A stretch of 64,000 bases of DNA from Dehalococcoidia bacterium (GCA_022827945.1 JAJEIT010000013.1:39507-103506), one strand, 5' to 3'. Positions 23,994 to 33,521 are shown, counted from the stretch's first letter. Notes: generated by a model not told the origin, from the letters alone. Program-made: numbers and translations.

Positions 23994-24461
23994 ATGCCCC
24001 TCTACGAGTACTACTGCGAGCCCTGTCACGGGGTCTTCGAAGAGCTGCGCCCGATGCGGGAGGCCGGCGAGGCCGTCCCCTGCCCCGAGTGCTACGAGGA
24101 CGCGGATCGCATCATGCCCACGTCCTTCGCCGCCTTCACCTTCCGCGACGGCTACCCCCGCAAGATTCCCGATGACGGCACCTACTGGCACCTGGGCCAG
24201 AAGGTCTCGAAGCGCGTCACCGGCGGCCGCCCCAACGAGCACCCCGAGATCAACAAGCCCACGCCGAAGAAGCGCCTCACCCAGGGCGAGCGTTCCGCCC
24301 TCAACGACATGCGCGAAGTGGCCGCCAAGGGCGACCTCGTCGACATGTTCAACAACCCCATCTCCCCACGGGAGGTGAAGCAGGCCTACGAGCGCCGTGA
24401 CGTCATCAAGAAGGGTGTGCCCGCGCGCATCCACAAGGACCTGAAGAGGAAGTTCCGCTAG
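23994..24461 (+). CDS. FmdB-type zinc-ribbon protein with C-terminal extension
   Basis: The 155-residue protein starts with the FmdB/CxxC_CxxC signature MPLYEYYCEPCHGVFEELRP and has CPECYEDADRIMP. The ~45-residue zinc ribbon is followed by a basic region with GGRPNEHPEINKPTPKKRL and IHKDLKRKFR. FmdB proteins are putative regulatory or nucleic-acid binding factors; the role is unknown. The ATG at 23994 follows GGAGG, and TAGAAT at 23947-23952 is a likely -10. The stop shares CTAG (24458-24461) with the convergent prenyl synthase. Confidence 0.83.
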   Translation: MPLYEYYCEPCHGVFEELRPMREAGEAVPCPECYEDADRIMPTSFAAFTFRDGYPRKIPDDGTYWHLGQKVSKRVTGGRPNEHPEINKPTPKKRLTQGERSALNDMREVAAKGDLVDMFNNPISPREVKQAYERRDVIKKGVPARIHKDLKRKFR

Positions 24462-25435
24462 CTCCGGCGGCTGAGCACGTAGCCGCTGAGCTCTTCGAGC
24501 GTGCGCCGAGCGTCGGTTGCCTCGAGGGTCGAAAGGCCCTCGAGCGCGCGGTCCACGAAGTCCTGCGCCATGCCCTGCGCGCGTCCGATCGCGTCCGACG
24601 CGACGACCGCCGCGAGCGCCTCCGGCAGGAACGCGGCCCGGTCGCCGTCCGCTGAGAGGAAGCGCCGTACCGGGTTTTCGCTGGACGCCGTTTCCAGGTA
24701 GAACAGGGCCGGCAGCGTGATCGTCCCTTCGAGAAGGTCGCCCCCTGCCGGCTTGCCCATCTCCGCCTCGTCCCCGGTGAAGTCGAGGATGTCGTCGACG
24801 ATCTGGAAGGCCATGCCGAGGTTGTAGCCGTAGCTTCGCAGCGCCTCGACCTGCCCCTCGCCGCACCCCGCCAGCAGCGCGCCGCCCTGCGTCGAGTGCC
24901 CGAACAGCGCCGCCGTCTTGCCGCCGATGCGCCAGAGATAGTGCTGCACGTCGCGCCCGACGTCGAAGGCGGCGGAGTCCTGGTCGAGCTCGCCGTTCGT
25001 CATCTTCATCAGCGCCAGAGCGAACAGCCGCGTGACCGGCAGGCTGCCCGTGCGCGTCACCATTTCCGCCGCGTTCGCGAACATGAAGTCGCCGAGCAGC
25101 ACGGTCAGGGCGTTGTCGAAGACGGCGTTCGCCGTCGGCCGCCCTCGCCGGCTCGTCGCCCCGTCGACCACGTCGTCGTGGACGAGGCTTGCCGTGTGTA
25201 GCAGCTCGATGGCCGTGCCCAGCGGCACGAGCCGGTTCAGGTTGTAGTCGCCGAAGGTGCCCGCCAGCAGCACGAGCGCCGGCCGCAGCCGCTTGCCTCG
25301 CGGGGCGAGCGCGTGGTCCAGCATCAGGCGCAGGGGGGCCAGGTCGACGCGCTTCACCGACTCCAGCAGGTCCTCGACGAGGATCAGGTCCTCGGCGACC
25401 GGGCCGTAGAGCGCCTGCGGCTGCGTCTGCGTCAT
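24458..25435 (-). CDS. Long-chain trans-isoprenyl diphosphate synthase
   Basis: The 325-residue polyprenyl synthetase has the first Asp-rich motif as LVHDDVVDGATSRRGRPTAN and the second as FQIVDDILDFTGDEAEMGKP, plus GKRLRPALVLLAG early. The residues before the first motif (AIELLHTASL) are small or Ala/Thr, as in hepta- to decaprenyl synthases that make quinone side chains. Exact length is inferred. It overlaps tatD (ATGA) and belongs to the metG-tatD-synthase unit. A second synthase lies next to dxs at 50.9 kb. Confidence 0.9.
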   Translation of the reverse strand: MTQTQPQALYGPVAEDLILVEDLLESVKRVDLAPLRLMLDHALAPRGKRLRPALVLLAGTFGDYNLNRLVPLGTAIELLHTASLVHDDVVDGATSRRGRPTANAVFDNALTVLLGDFMFANAAEMVTRTGSLPVTRLFALALMKMTNGELDQDSAAFDVGRDVQHYLWRIGGKTAALFGHSTQGGALLAGCGEGQVEALRSYGYNLGMAFQIVDDILDFTGDEAEMGKPAGGDLLEGTITLPALFYLETASSENPVRRFLSADGDRAAFLPEALAAVVASDAIGRAQGMAQDFVDRALEGLSTLEATDARRTLEELSGYVLSRRS

Positions 25436-26250
25436 GCCCCCGCCTCCACCGCGACGTTTACTCCGAACAGCGCTTCCGCGTTGGCCGTCGTCGCCTCCGC
25501 GATCGCTTCGATGCTCACGCCTCGCGCCTCCGCCACCACCTCGGCCGTGACCTTCACGTTCGCGGGCTCGTTGCGCGTTCCCCGCGCCGACTGCGGCGGG
25601 AGAGCCGGGCTGTCCGTTTCGATCAGGAGCGAGGTCAGCGGGAGCCCCGCTGCCACCCTTCGCGCCTCGTCGTTGCGCGGGTAGCCCGCCGAACACGTCA
25701 GCGAGATCAGGAACCCCATCCCGGCGTACTGCCGTGCCTGCTCCAGCGTACCGCCGAACGCGTGCAGGACGCCGAGTGGCCGACCCTGTGCGGTCAGCGG
25801 CGACTCCGCCGCGAAGCGCGCCAGGGGCGGCGCCAACTCCTCCTCCGCGTCGCGGGAGTGGATCGACACCGGCAACCCGAGGCGAGCCGCGATTGCGAGC
25901 TGCGCGTCGAAGACCCGGCGCTGCACGTGGCGGGGCGACAGGTCGCGGTAGAAGTCGAGCCCGATCTCGCCGATGGCGGCCACGTTCCCGGCGGCGGCCA
26001 GTCCCTCGATGCGGTCGAGCGCGGCGTCATTAGCCTGCGACGCCTCGTGTGGGTGGAAGCCCGCTGTGGCGAGCAGCCGTGGAGAGTCCGTGCGCCCCGC
26101 GAGCGCTATCGCCGCCTCGCTCGAGGCCACGTCTTCGCCGCATACCACGATGGTGGCGACGCCGGCCGCCGCTGCCCGCGCGAGCACCGCCTCGCGGTCC
26201 TCGTCGAAGCGCGCGTCCTGTACGTGGCTGTGGGAGTCGAAGAGGCGCAT
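25432..26250 (-). CDS. tatD: TatD-family metal-dependent DNase
   Basis: The 272-residue TIM-barrel hydrolase has metal-site motifs FDSHSHVQD, ATAGFHPHEAS, GEIGLDFYRDLSP, PVSIHSRDAEEE and LLIETDSPALPP. Members are 3'-5' exonucleases or D-aminoacyl-tRNA deacylase relatives. The ATG at 26250 overlaps the metG stop by one base (TGATG). The metG-tatD order is common in bacteria. Confidence 0.93.
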   Translation of the reverse strand: MRLFDSHSHVQDARFDEDREAVLARAAAAGVATIVVCGEDVASSEAAIALAGRTDSPRLLATAGFHPHEASQANDAALDRIEGLAAAGNVAAIGEIGLDFYRDLSPRHVQRRVFDAQLAIAARLGLPVSIHSRDAEEELAPPLARFAAESPLTAQGRPLGVLHAFGGTLEQARQYAGMGFLISLTCSAGYPRNDEARRVAAGLPLTSLLIETDSPALPPQSARGTRNEPANVKVTAEVVAEARGVSIEAIAEATTANAEALFGVNVAVEAGA

Positions 26251-27899
26251 CAGTTCGCGACCGGTTCGGGCACGTCCAGCTTGCGGTAGAGCGCCCCTCC
26301 CTCGCCCAGCGAACGCCCGGCCGGCACGCCCGTGAGCAGCCAGCCCTCCGACTCGGGCGTGCCCTCGTGCCCGAGCGTGGCGTGTAGCTTGCTCGTGGAG
26401 AACGGCAGAATCGGGTGCAGCAGCGCCGTCAGCCCGGAGATGGCCTGCAGCGCGGTATGGAGCGTCTCGGCGGCGTGGTCGCGGTCTTCCTTCACCGCCC
26501 GCCAGGGAGCGCGCTCGTCCAGGTACTTGTTGGCCGCCTGGGCGACGTTCAGCGCCTCCCGCAGCGCCCCCCGGAACTGGCAGGCGGCGTACTCGGCGCC
26601 CGCCCGCTCGAACCCCTCGCGCACCGTCGCCAGCAGCGCCTCGCTCTCCGCTCCCGCCGTCCCCGGCTCCGGCACGACGCCGTCGAAGTTGCGCCGGATC
26701 ATGGCAAGCACGCGGTTCGCCAGGTTCCCCCACGTCGCGATCAGGACCTCGTTGTTCGCGCGGATCAGCTCCTCCTCGCGGAACTCGGAGTCGCTCGTCT
26801 CCGGCATAATCTGCGTCAGGTAGAACCGCACGACATCGGCGTCGTACGTGTCGAGCAGGTCGAGCAGCCACGTCGCCGTGCCCTTCGATTTGCTCTGCTT
26901 CTGCCCCGCCGAGAAGTTGACGTACTGGTTGGCGGGAACGTCGTGCGGCAGGTTCAGGCCGCCGTGGCCCAGCAGCATCGCCGGCCAGATAAGCGTGTGG
27001 AAGACGATGTTGTCCTTGCCGATGAAGTAGTAGGCCTTCGTCTTCTCGTCTTCCCAGTAAAGGCGCCACGCTTCCGGGTCGCCGCTCTGGGCCGCCCACT
27101 CCTTCGCCGCCGAAAGGTACCCGATGACGGCGTCGAACCAGACATAAATGCGCTTGTCCTCGTACCCCTCGACCGGCAGGGGAACGCCCCAGTTGATGTC
27201 GCGCGTGATCGCTCGGTCCTTCAACCCCTCTTCGAGGATGCCCAGCGTGAAGTTGGCGACGTTCCGCCGCCAGTGTGATTGCGCGCTCACCCACTCCCGC
27301 AACTGCTCGTTGAAGGCCGAGAGCCGCAGCATGAAGTGCTCCGACTCCCGCACTTCGGGCGTCGCCCCGCTCACCTTGCTGCGCGGCTCGATCAGGTCGA
27401 TTGCGTCGAGCTGCGACCCGCAGTTGTCGCACTGGTCGCCCCGCGCCTCCGCGTAGCGGCAGAGCGGGCACGTGCCCTCCACGTACCGGTCGGGCAGGAA
27501 GCGCCTGGCCTCCGGGTCGTAGAGCTGGTCCTGCGTCCCCGTATAGAGCAGGTCCTGCTCCAGCAGCCGCGTGAACAGCTCCTGCGTCGTCTCGTAGTGG
27601 TTGTCGGTCAGGGTCGTCGTGAACAGATCGAAGGAGATGCCGAAGCGCTCCCAGGCCTCGAGGATCTTCGGGTGGTAGCGGTCGATCACCTCTTGCGGGG
27701 TGATGCCCTCGCTGTCCGCCGCGACGGTGATGGGGGTCCCGTGGCAGTCCGAACCGGACACCATGAGCACGTCGTTGCCGCGCATGCGGTGGTAGCGGGC
27801 GAAGATGTCGGCGGGTAGGTACGCTCCCGCCGCCTGGCCGGCATGCAACAGGTAGTTCGCGTACGGCCAGGCCACCGCCACGAAGATGCGTTCGGCCAT
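26250..27899 (-). CDS. metG: Methionyl-tRNA synthetase
   Basis: The 549-residue class I synthetase charges tRNA-Met. The N-terminal VAWPYANYLLHAGQAAG carries the HIGH-equivalent YLLHAG. A zinc site is CPLC...CDNC (after YVEGT). The KMSKS-equivalent reads KQSKSKG, with Met replaced by Gln. The anticodon-binding helical domain has NNEVLIATWGNLANRVL. No C-terminal EMAP-type domain follows. The ATG at 27899 has AGGGGA; an upstream frame would add residues before MAERIFVAVAW, which is the usual start. Confidence 0.95.
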   Translation of the reverse strand: MAERIFVAVAWPYANYLLHAGQAAGAYLPADIFARYHRMRGNDVLMVSGSDCHGTPITVAADSEGITPQEVIDRYHPKILEAWERFGISFDLFTTTLTDNHYETTQELFTRLLEQDLLYTGTQDQLYDPEARRFLPDRYVEGTCPLCRYAEARGDQCDNCGSQLDAIDLIEPRSKVSGATPEVRESEHFMLRLSAFNEQLREWVSAQSHWRRNVANFTLGILEEGLKDRAITRDINWGVPLPVEGYEDKRIYVWFDAVIGYLSAAKEWAAQSGDPEAWRLYWEDEKTKAYYFIGKDNIVFHTLIWPAMLLGHGGLNLPHDVPANQYVNFSAGQKQSKSKGTATWLLDLLDTYDADVVRFYLTQIMPETSDSEFREEELIRANNEVLIATWGNLANRVLAMIRRNFDGVVPEPGTAGAESEALLATVREGFERAGAEYAACQFRGALREALNVAQAANKYLDERAPWRAVKEDRDHAAETLHTALQAISGLTALLHPILPFSTSKLHATLGHEGTPESEGWLLTGVPAGRSLGEGGALYRKLDVPEPVAN

Positions 27900-27976
27900 G
27901 GGTTCCCCTCTGGAGCGCTCACGCGAGTCTAGCACCGTGTCGCTTTAGGGCTTAGGGCGGGTAAAGGGGCCCCTTC

Positions 27977-28804
27977 CTATTCCTTGTCATCGGGCCAGGT
28001 GTCGTACGCCTCCGCCCGCGACACCCCGAACCGTCGCGCCGCCGCGCTCGCCGCCGCGCTGCGCCGCGCGCCCGCCTCCCGCATCTCCCCCAGGTAGGCG
28101 CGGAGCTCGCGCTCGTCGCTCTCCGCCGCCCACCCCCGCGCGTCGACCACCACCGTGCACTCCCCCCGCGTCTCCCGGAACCGCTCCGCCATCGCCGAGG
28201 CCGCCCCCCGCACCGCCTCCTCGTGGACCTTCGTCAGTTCGCGGCACACGACCACGGGCGGGTCGTCGAGCGCATCCGCCACGTCCCTCAGAGCCGCCGC
28301 CAGCCGCCGCGGGCTCTCGAAGAACACCAGCGTCTGCCCCGCGCCCGCCACCTCCACCAGCCGCCGCCGCCGCTCCCCCCCGCTCCGGGGCAGGAAGCCG
28401 AGGAAGTGCACGTCGCTCCCCCCGAACCCCGCCACCGACACCGCCGCTGCCAGCGCTGACGGTCCCGGCACCGCGAACACGGGGATGCCCGCGTCGTGCG
28501 CCGCCTCCACCGCCCGCGCCCCCGGGTCCGCGATCAGCGGCGTCCCCGCGTCTGAGGTCAGCGCCACGACCCCCTCGCGCGCCGCCTCCAGCAGCCGCGG
28601 GATGCGCGCCTCGACGTTGTGCTCGGTCAGGCTCAGTGCGGTCGCCTGGGTCTCGACGCGCGTCGCGAGCGTCCGCAGCACGCGCGTGTCTTCCGCAGCG
28701 ATGAGCGATGCCGCCTGCAGAACCGCCGCCGCGCGCTCGCTCAGGTCGCCCAGGTTGCCGATGGGCGTGGCGACGACGTAGAGGCCTGGCGCAAGCTCAT
28801 TCAT
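27977..28804 (-). CDS. rsmI: 16S rRNA (cytidine1402-2'-O)-methyltransferase
   Basis: RsmI methylates the 2'-O of C1402 in 16S rRNA. The tetrapyrrole-methylase-fold protein starts NELAPGLYVVATPIGNLGDL, the canonical RsmI N-terminus. It has AEDTRVLRTL, LTSDAGTPLIADPG, VFAVPGPSALAAAVSVAGFG and LVFFESPRRLAAAL. At 275 residues it is full length, with a short C-terminal DNA-binding-like tail. The ATG at 28804 has no clear ribosome binding site. Its promoter region overlaps that of the divergent guaB3. Confidence 0.94.
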   Translation of the reverse strand: MNELAPGLYVVATPIGNLGDLSERAAAVLQAASLIAAEDTRVLRTLATRVETQATALSLTEHNVEARIPRLLEAAREGVVALTSDAGTPLIADPGARAVEAAHDAGIPVFAVPGPSALAAAVSVAGFGGSDVHFLGFLPRSGGERRRRLVEVAGAGQTLVFFESPRRLAAALRDVADALDDPPVVVCRELTKVHEEAVRGAASAMAERFRETRGECTVVVDARGWAAESDERELRAYLGEMREAGARRSAAASAAARRFGVSRAEAYDTWPDDKE

Positions 28805-28860
28805 GCTTCGGTCAGCTTCACAGAACCGCGCGACGAGCGCGAATTCTGGTGTCCGTTTCA

Positions 28861-28890
28861 TTGACCCTACAAGGCCCCCCGCGATACGCT
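28861..28890 (+). promoter_or_regulatory. Promoter of guaB3
   Basis: TTGACC (28861-28866) and TACGCT (28885-28890) are 18 bases apart. On the other strand TAGGGT (28864-28869) could serve rsmI, so the divergent promoters overlap. The guaB3 leader would be about 140 bases; no known riboswitch is recognised in it. Confidence 0.5.
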
Positions 28891-29036
28891 TTCTGCATAG
28901 CCGTGACACTCCCATTCGAGTCATCCACCACCGAACGGAAGTTGCTTCGGTGAGCCCCGACGCCGCATCCGCAACCCTCGCCGCGCCTGATTCACCAGAG
29001 CGCGGCGTTTTGCATACCCAGGAGGAGGGTTTGTCC

Positions 29037-30182
29037 GTGCCCGCACCGCGTTTCAAGCAGCTCAAGCATGCCTACGGGTTCGACGATGTCGCCATCGTTC
29101 CCGGCGAGGTCACGATCAACCCCGAGCTCGTCGAGATCGGCCTCGACATCGGGCAGTTCCACTTCGGGCTTCCCTTCATCGCCTCCGCCATGGATGCCGT
29201 CGTCGATCCCGAGTTTGCCCTGCTCATGCACGAAGCGGGCGGCCTCGGTGTCCTCAACCTGGAGGGTATCTGGACCCGCTACGACGACCCCCGCCCCATC
29301 CTCGACGAGGTCGCATCTGTCAACCGCGAGGAGGCCACGGCAATCCTCCAGTCGGCCTTCCAGCAGCCCATCCGCGACGACCTCATCGCCCAGCGCATCA
29401 AGGAGATGAAGGCGGGCGGCGCCGTCGCCTCCGTGTCGGTGACCCCCAAAGCCACCAAGCAGTACGCGCCCCTCGTACAGGAAGCCGGCGCCGATATCCT
29501 CGTCGTGCAGAGCACGGTCACCACGGCCCGGCACGAGTCGACCAGCATCGAGGGTTTGCGCTTCGAGAAGCTTTTCGAGCACATCCACATCCCCGTCGTC
29601 GTCGGCAATACCGTCGGCTTTAGCGCCACGCTCGAGGTGATGCGCTCAGGCGTCGCCGGCGTCCTCGTGGGCGTGGGACCGGGCGCCGGCTGTACCAGCC
29701 GCGAGGTTCTCGGCATCGGCGTGCCCCAGGTCACCGCCACCATCGACTGCGCAGCCGCCCGCGAGGCCTACCTCGCCGAGACCGGCAACTACGTACCCAT
29801 CATCACCGACGGCGGCATCCGCACCGGTGGTGACGTCTGCAAGTGCTTCGCCGCCGGCGCCGATGGCGTCATGATGGGCTCCCCCTTTGCCGCTACCACG
29901 GAGGCGCCCGGCCGCGGCTACCACTGGGGCATGGCCACCTCCCACGCCGACCTCCCCCGCGGCACCCGCGTCTTCGTCGGCGTCAACACGACCCTCCAGA
30001 AGACGCTCTTCGGTCCAACGAGCCGCACCGACGGCACCGAGAACCTGGCCGGCGCCCTCAAGACCGCGATGGGCATGTGCGGCGCGCACACCATCCGCGA
30101 GTTCCAGGACGCCGAGATGGTGATTGCGCCCTCCATCAAGACCGAGGGCAAGATCTACCAGTTCGCGCAGGCGGAATCGTAG
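29037..30182 (+). CDS. guaB3: GuaB3-family IMP dehydrogenase-related protein
   Basis: The 381-residue TIM-barrel protein lacks the CBS pair of true GuaB. The active-site loop reads GVGPGAGCTSREVLGIGVPQ, with the catalytic-type Cys near residue 219 in the GuaB3 form. Other IMPDH strands are MDAVVDPEFALLMHEAGGLG and IITDGGIRTGGDV. GuaB3 proteins are close paralogues of IMP dehydrogenase, mainly in Actinobacteria, Cyanobacteria and Chloroflexota, and some have IMPDH activity. No GuaB with CBS domains is in the window. Start choice: GTG 29037 behind GGAGGAGGG; TTG 29031 is possible. Confidence 0.88.
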   Translation: MPAPRFKQLKHAYGFDDVAIVPGEVTINPELVEIGLDIGQFHFGLPFIASAMDAVVDPEFALLMHEAGGLGVLNLEGIWTRYDDPRPILDEVASVNREEATAILQSAFQQPIRDDLIAQRIKEMKAGGAVASVSVTPKATKQYAPLVQEAGADILVVQSTVTTARHESTSIEGLRFEKLFEHIHIPVVVGNTVGFSATLEVMRSGVAGVLVGVGPGAGCTSREVLGIGVPQVTATIDCAAAREAYLAETGNYVPIITDGGIRTGGDVCKCFAAGADGVMMGSPFAATTEAPGRGYHWGMATSHADLPRGTRVFVGVNTTLQKTLFGPTSRTDGTENLAGALKTAMGMCGAHTIREFQDAEMVIAPSIKTEGKIYQFAQAES

Positions 30183-30205
30183 GGAACGCGACGCAGTCGC
30201 CCGCC

Positions 30206-30811
30206 CTGCCCCGATTCATACTCGCAGCGCTCCTCGCGATCGGGGCGGCTGGGTCCCTGCTTGCCCTGGGACTTGGCGAAACCGCCCGCGCCCACGACGA
30301 CTGTCCCCACTTCGACCTCGATGACCTCTTCGGCTCGGTCGAGGATGCCGACGTCATCGTCGTGGGCGAACTCGTCACCGAGGCGGGGGCGCCCGCGATC
30401 GACCCCGAGGCCTACCTGAAAGGCCCGGCCATCGCCGAGGCGCTCCCCCTGTCTGACCGCCCGACCGAGTGCGACCGCGCCGTCCTCCCCGCCGAAGGCG
30501 CCCGCGTGCTCGCGGCGCTCCGCCGCGAGGGTGGCGGCTTCCAGTGGCCCGTCCCGGCCGCCTTCTTCGTGATTGACGATGGGGTCGCCACGAACGGCGG
30601 CGACAACCCGGTTTCTCTCTCCGAAGATGACCTTGTGACGCGCATCCGCGAGGTCTCGGGCCAGTACGCCGTCCTCGCCACCGATGCCTCCGAGGGCGCC
30701 TCCATCGACTGGCTCCGCGTGGTCCTACCCGTCACCCTCGCGGCGATCGTCATCCTCGCGATCGCGCTGGTCCTCCTGCGCATCTGGCACCGGATCGATC
30801 CGGAGGGTTAG
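30206..30811 (+). CDS. Unknown exported membrane-anchored protein, start unclear
   Basis: The frame encodes a signal-like N-terminal helix (RFILAALLAIGAAGSLLALG), an exported domain starting ARAHDDCPHFDLDDLFGSVE with a second Cys in RPTECDRAV, and a C-terminal membrane helix (VVLPVTLAAIVILAIALVLL). Between the guaB3 stop (30182) and the signal sequence there is no ATG, GTG or TTG in frame. The first plausible initiator is CTG at 30206. A sequencing indel or rare start is possible. The exported domain matches nothing I recognise. Its stop overlaps the convergent phosphatase by 4 bases (TTAG). Confidence 0.6.
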   Translation: MPRFILAALLAIGAAGSLLALGLGETARAHDDCPHFDLDDLFGSVEDADVIVVGELVTEAGAPAIDPEAYLKGPAIAEALPLSDRPTECDRAVLPAEGARVLAALRREGGGFQWPVPAAFFVIDDGVATNGGDNPVSLSEDDLVTRIREVSGQYAVLATDASEGASIDWLRVVLPVTLAAIVILAIALVLLRIWHRIDPEG

Positions 30812-31593
30812 AGCAGCTCCTCTAGCACCCGCGCCACCGAGTCTTCCTCGTCTGGCAGGGACTCGTCCGCCGCTTCGCGCGCGTAGCGGTCGGCCTTCGC
30901 GGTGGCGATGCCCCGACCGGCCCACGCCAGCATCGAGGCGTCGTTCACGCTGTCCCCAATGGCCAGCGTCTCGGCCGCCGAGATGCCGAGGCTCCTGGCT
31001 ACCAGTGCGACGCCCTTCGCCTTCGTTGCCTCCGGCGCCAGCGCCACCGTCACGAACGGGAAGTCGAGCACGTGGAGCGTGTCGCCGAAGTGCTCGACCA
31101 GCTCCGCATGCACCTCCGTCGACCCCTCGCGGCTGCTCAGGATGCCGACGCCGCTCGGGTCGATGCCGAGCGTCTCGGGCTCCGCGTGGTACTCGGGCGT
31201 GATGTTGCCGAGGCTGGCGTAGTAGTCCGTGGCAGGCGACTGCTCCGTGGCGGCGTAGCGTTCCGCGCTGAACCACTCGTACTGGTAACCGGCCTCGCGC
31301 GCATAGGCCGTGACCGCCAGCGCCAGGTCCCGGTCCAGCTTGATCTCGCGGACCAGGCTCCCGTCCGCGTTCGCGATCAGGCAGCCTTCCTGCGCGATGA
31401 ACGGCGTATTCAACCGCAGCTCGCGCGCGATGCTCATCACGCCCTCGCGCATCCGTCCGCTGGCCAGCACGACCGTCCGCCCGTCCTCCACCAGCGCCGT
31501 CACCGCCGCCCGTACGCGCGGCGACAGCTCGCCCTTGTACGTGCCTTCGTACGGCAGAAGCGTGCCGTCGATGTCGAGCGCGACCAGCCTCAC
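30808..31593 (-). CDS. Cof-type HAD phosphatase
   Basis: The 261-residue protein starts [17 protein letters not shown] (motif I DIDGT). Motif II is VLASGRM, and motif IV is ETLAIGDSVNDASMLAWAG, with the Lys of motif III in ATKAKGVALVARSLG. The cap is the C2B type between motifs II and III. Cof proteins dephosphorylate sugar phosphates, pyridoxal phosphate and similar. The GTG at 31593 overlaps the prmC stop (GTGA), making it the last gene of prfA-prmC-phosphatase. Confidence 0.9.
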   Translation of the reverse strand: MRLVALDIDGTLLPYEGTYKGELSPRVRAAVTALVEDGRTVVLASGRMREGVMSIARELRLNTPFIAQEGCLIANADGSLVREIKLDRDLALAVTAYAREAGYQYEWFSAERYAATEQSPATDYYASLGNITPEYHAEPETLGIDPSGVGILSSREGSTEVHAELVEHFGDTLHVLDFPFVTVALAPEATKAKGVALVARSLGISAAETLAIGDSVNDASMLAWAGRGIATAKADRYAREAADESLPDEEDSVARVLEELL

Positions 31594-32411
31594 TCCCACC
31601 GCGCGGTGACCACCCGTTCCCAGCCCGCCAGGTCGTGTACGACGCTGGCCCTGGCGCCAAGCCGCTCCGCCTCTTCCGCCACGCGCCCCGCCTGCCCCAT
31701 CCCCACCTCGAACGCCGCCAGCCGCGGCCGCAGCCGCGACCCGCAGTCGGCCAGCAGCGCCCGCACAAGGTCGAGCCCGTCCGGCCCTCCGTCCAGCGCG
31801 ACCCGCGGTTCCCACTGCCGTACCTCCGGCTGCAGCCCCTCGATGTCGCGTTCCGGCACGTACGGCAGGTTCGCGAGGACGATGTCTGCGGCGGCAACAC
31901 TGCTGGCCAGGTCGCTCTGGACGAGCGCGACGGCCACGCTGTGCCGCGCGACGTTCAGCGCCGCGATCCGCAGCGCGTCGACGCTCACGTCCGCCGCGAC
32001 GACGTTCGCTTCCGGGGAGGCCCTCGCCACGGCGATCGCGATCGCCCCACAGCCGGTGCCGACATCCAGCACGGTCGCGCTGGGATAGCGCGCGAGCTCT
32101 GCGATTCCGATCTCGACCAGCAGCTCCGTCTCCGGCCGGGGGATGAGCGTGCCCGGCCCCACAAGAAACTCAAGACCGTGGAACTCGCGGGTGCCCGTGA
32201 GATACGGCGCAGGCTCACGACGCAGGCGGCGCGCCACCAGCGCGTCGAGCTCCGCGCAGGCGCCCTCGGCCACCGGTTCGTCGGCGAAGAACGCGCTGCG
32301 GCTGAGGCCGCTCGCGTGGCGCGTGAGCACTTCCGCCTCCAGTGCGGCGTCGGGGATACCCGCGGCTTCCAGCTCGGCGCGTGCCCGGGCTGCAGCCGCC
32401 CGCGCCTTCAC
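31590..32411 (-). CDS. prmC: Release factor glutamine methyltransferase
   Basis: PrmC methylates the Gln of the GGQ motif in release factors. The 273-residue protein has an N-terminal helical domain with [20 protein letters not shown], the SAM motif [16 protein letters not shown] and the catalytic NLPY in [12 protein letters not shown]. It starts with GTG at 32411, overlapping the prfA stop, so enzyme and substrate are co-translated. Confidence 0.95.
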   Translation of the reverse strand: MKARAAAARARAELEAAGIPDAALEAEVLTRHASGLSRSAFFADEPVAEGACAELDALVARRLRREPAPYLTGTREFHGLEFLVGPGTLIPRPETELLVEIGIAELARYPSATVLDVGTGCGAIAIAVARASPEANVVAADVSVDALRIAALNVARHSVAVALVQSDLASSVAAADIVLANLPYVPERDIEGLQPEVRQWEPRVALDGGPDGLDLVRALLADCGSRLRPRLAAFEVGMGQAGRVAEEAERLGARASVVHDLAGWERVVTARWE

Positions 32412-33484
32412 GCCGTGGCCTGCAGCTTTGCCGCCTCTTCCGCCGCCGCCACCGCGTCGATGATGTCGTCGATGTTGCCGTCGAGCCGGTCCGGGATGTT
32501 GTGGACCGTCAGCCCGATGCGGTGGTCCGTGATGCGGTCCTGCGGGAAGTTGTAGGTCCGGATCTTCTCGCTGCGGTCCCCGCTCCCCACCTGCGTGCGG
32601 CGGTCGGCTGCTAGTTCAGCGTCCTGCTTCTCCTGCTCCATCGCCAGCAGCCGCGAGCGCAGGACCGTCATCGCCTTCGCCCGGTTCTTCAGCTGGGAAC
32701 GCTCGTCCTGGCAGACGACCACCTGCCCCGTCGGGAGGTGCGTCAGCCGCACCGCCGTCGCGACCTTATTCACGTTCTGACCGCCAGCGCCGGACGCATG
32801 GAAGATGTCGACCCGCAGGTCTTTCTCGTTGACCTCGACGTCGACGTCCTCCGCCTCGGGCAGGACGGCGACCGTGGCGGTCGAGGTGTGGATGCGCCCC
32901 TGCGCCTCCGTCTCGGGAACGCGCTGTACGCGGTGAACGCCGCTCTCGTACTTCAGCCGCGAGAAGGCGCCCTCGCCCGTCACGCTGAAGATGACCTCCT
33001 TGTAGCCGCCGATGCCCGTCTCCGAGATGCTCAGCACCTGCGTGCGCCAGCCCCGACGCTCGCCGTAGCGGTAGTAGGCGCGGTACAGCTCCTGGGCGAA
33101 GAGCGCCGCTTCCTCGCCCCCGGCGCCCGCGCGAATCTCCATGATCACGTTGCGGCTGTCGCGCTCGTCCTTCGGGAGGAGCGCCCGCAGAATCGCCTCG
33201 TCGAGCGCCGCCAGGCGCCCGTCCGCCTCCCGCAACTCCGTTTCGGCCAGCTCGCGCAGCTCGTCGTCGCCTTCGTCCAGCAGCTCCTGGGCGTCCCCCC
33301 TGGCAGTCTCCGCCACCGTGTAGTCGTCCAGCAGCTGGACGATCGGCGCGAGGTCGGAGCGCTCCTTCGCGAGCTGGGCGACCTTGTCATAATCAGCGGC
33401 GACCTCGGGCAGCCCCATCTCGTCCGTAACCGCGTCGAAGCGGACCCGGATCTCGTTGAGCCTCTGCCGAACGGCCTCGTCCAT
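32408..33484 (-). CDS. prfA: Peptide chain release factor 1
   Basis: RF1 reads UAA and UAG and triggers peptide release. The GGQ motif is in [13 protein letters not shown]. The codon-recognition region [20 protein letters not shown] carries PET, the RF1 PxT form, and [11 protein letters not shown] is RF1-specific. The protein has 358 residues. The ATG at 33484 is preceded after 6 bases by CAGAAT, a weak form of the leaderless -10 pattern. It heads prfA-prmC-phosphatase. Confidence 0.95.
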   Translation of the reverse strand: MDEAVRQRLNEIRVRFDAVTDEMGLPEVAADYDKVAQLAKERSDLAPIVQLLDDYTVAETARGDAQELLDEGDDELRELAETELREADGRLAALDEAILRALLPKDERDSRNVIMEIRAGAGGEEAALFAQELYRAYYRYGERRGWRTQVLSISETGIGGYKEVIFSVTGEGAFSRLKYESGVHRVQRVPETEAQGRIHTSTATVAVLPEAEDVDVEVNEKDLRVDIFHASGAGGQNVNKVATAVRLTHLPTGQVVVCQDERSQLKNRAKAMTVLRSRLLAMEQEKQDAELAADRRTQVGSGDRSEKIRTYNFPQDRITDHRIGLTVHNIPDRLDGNIDDIIDAVAAAEEAAKLQATA

Positions 33485-33521
33485 CGTTCTATTCTGCGGG
33501 CGGAACGAGCTTCGCGCTCGG

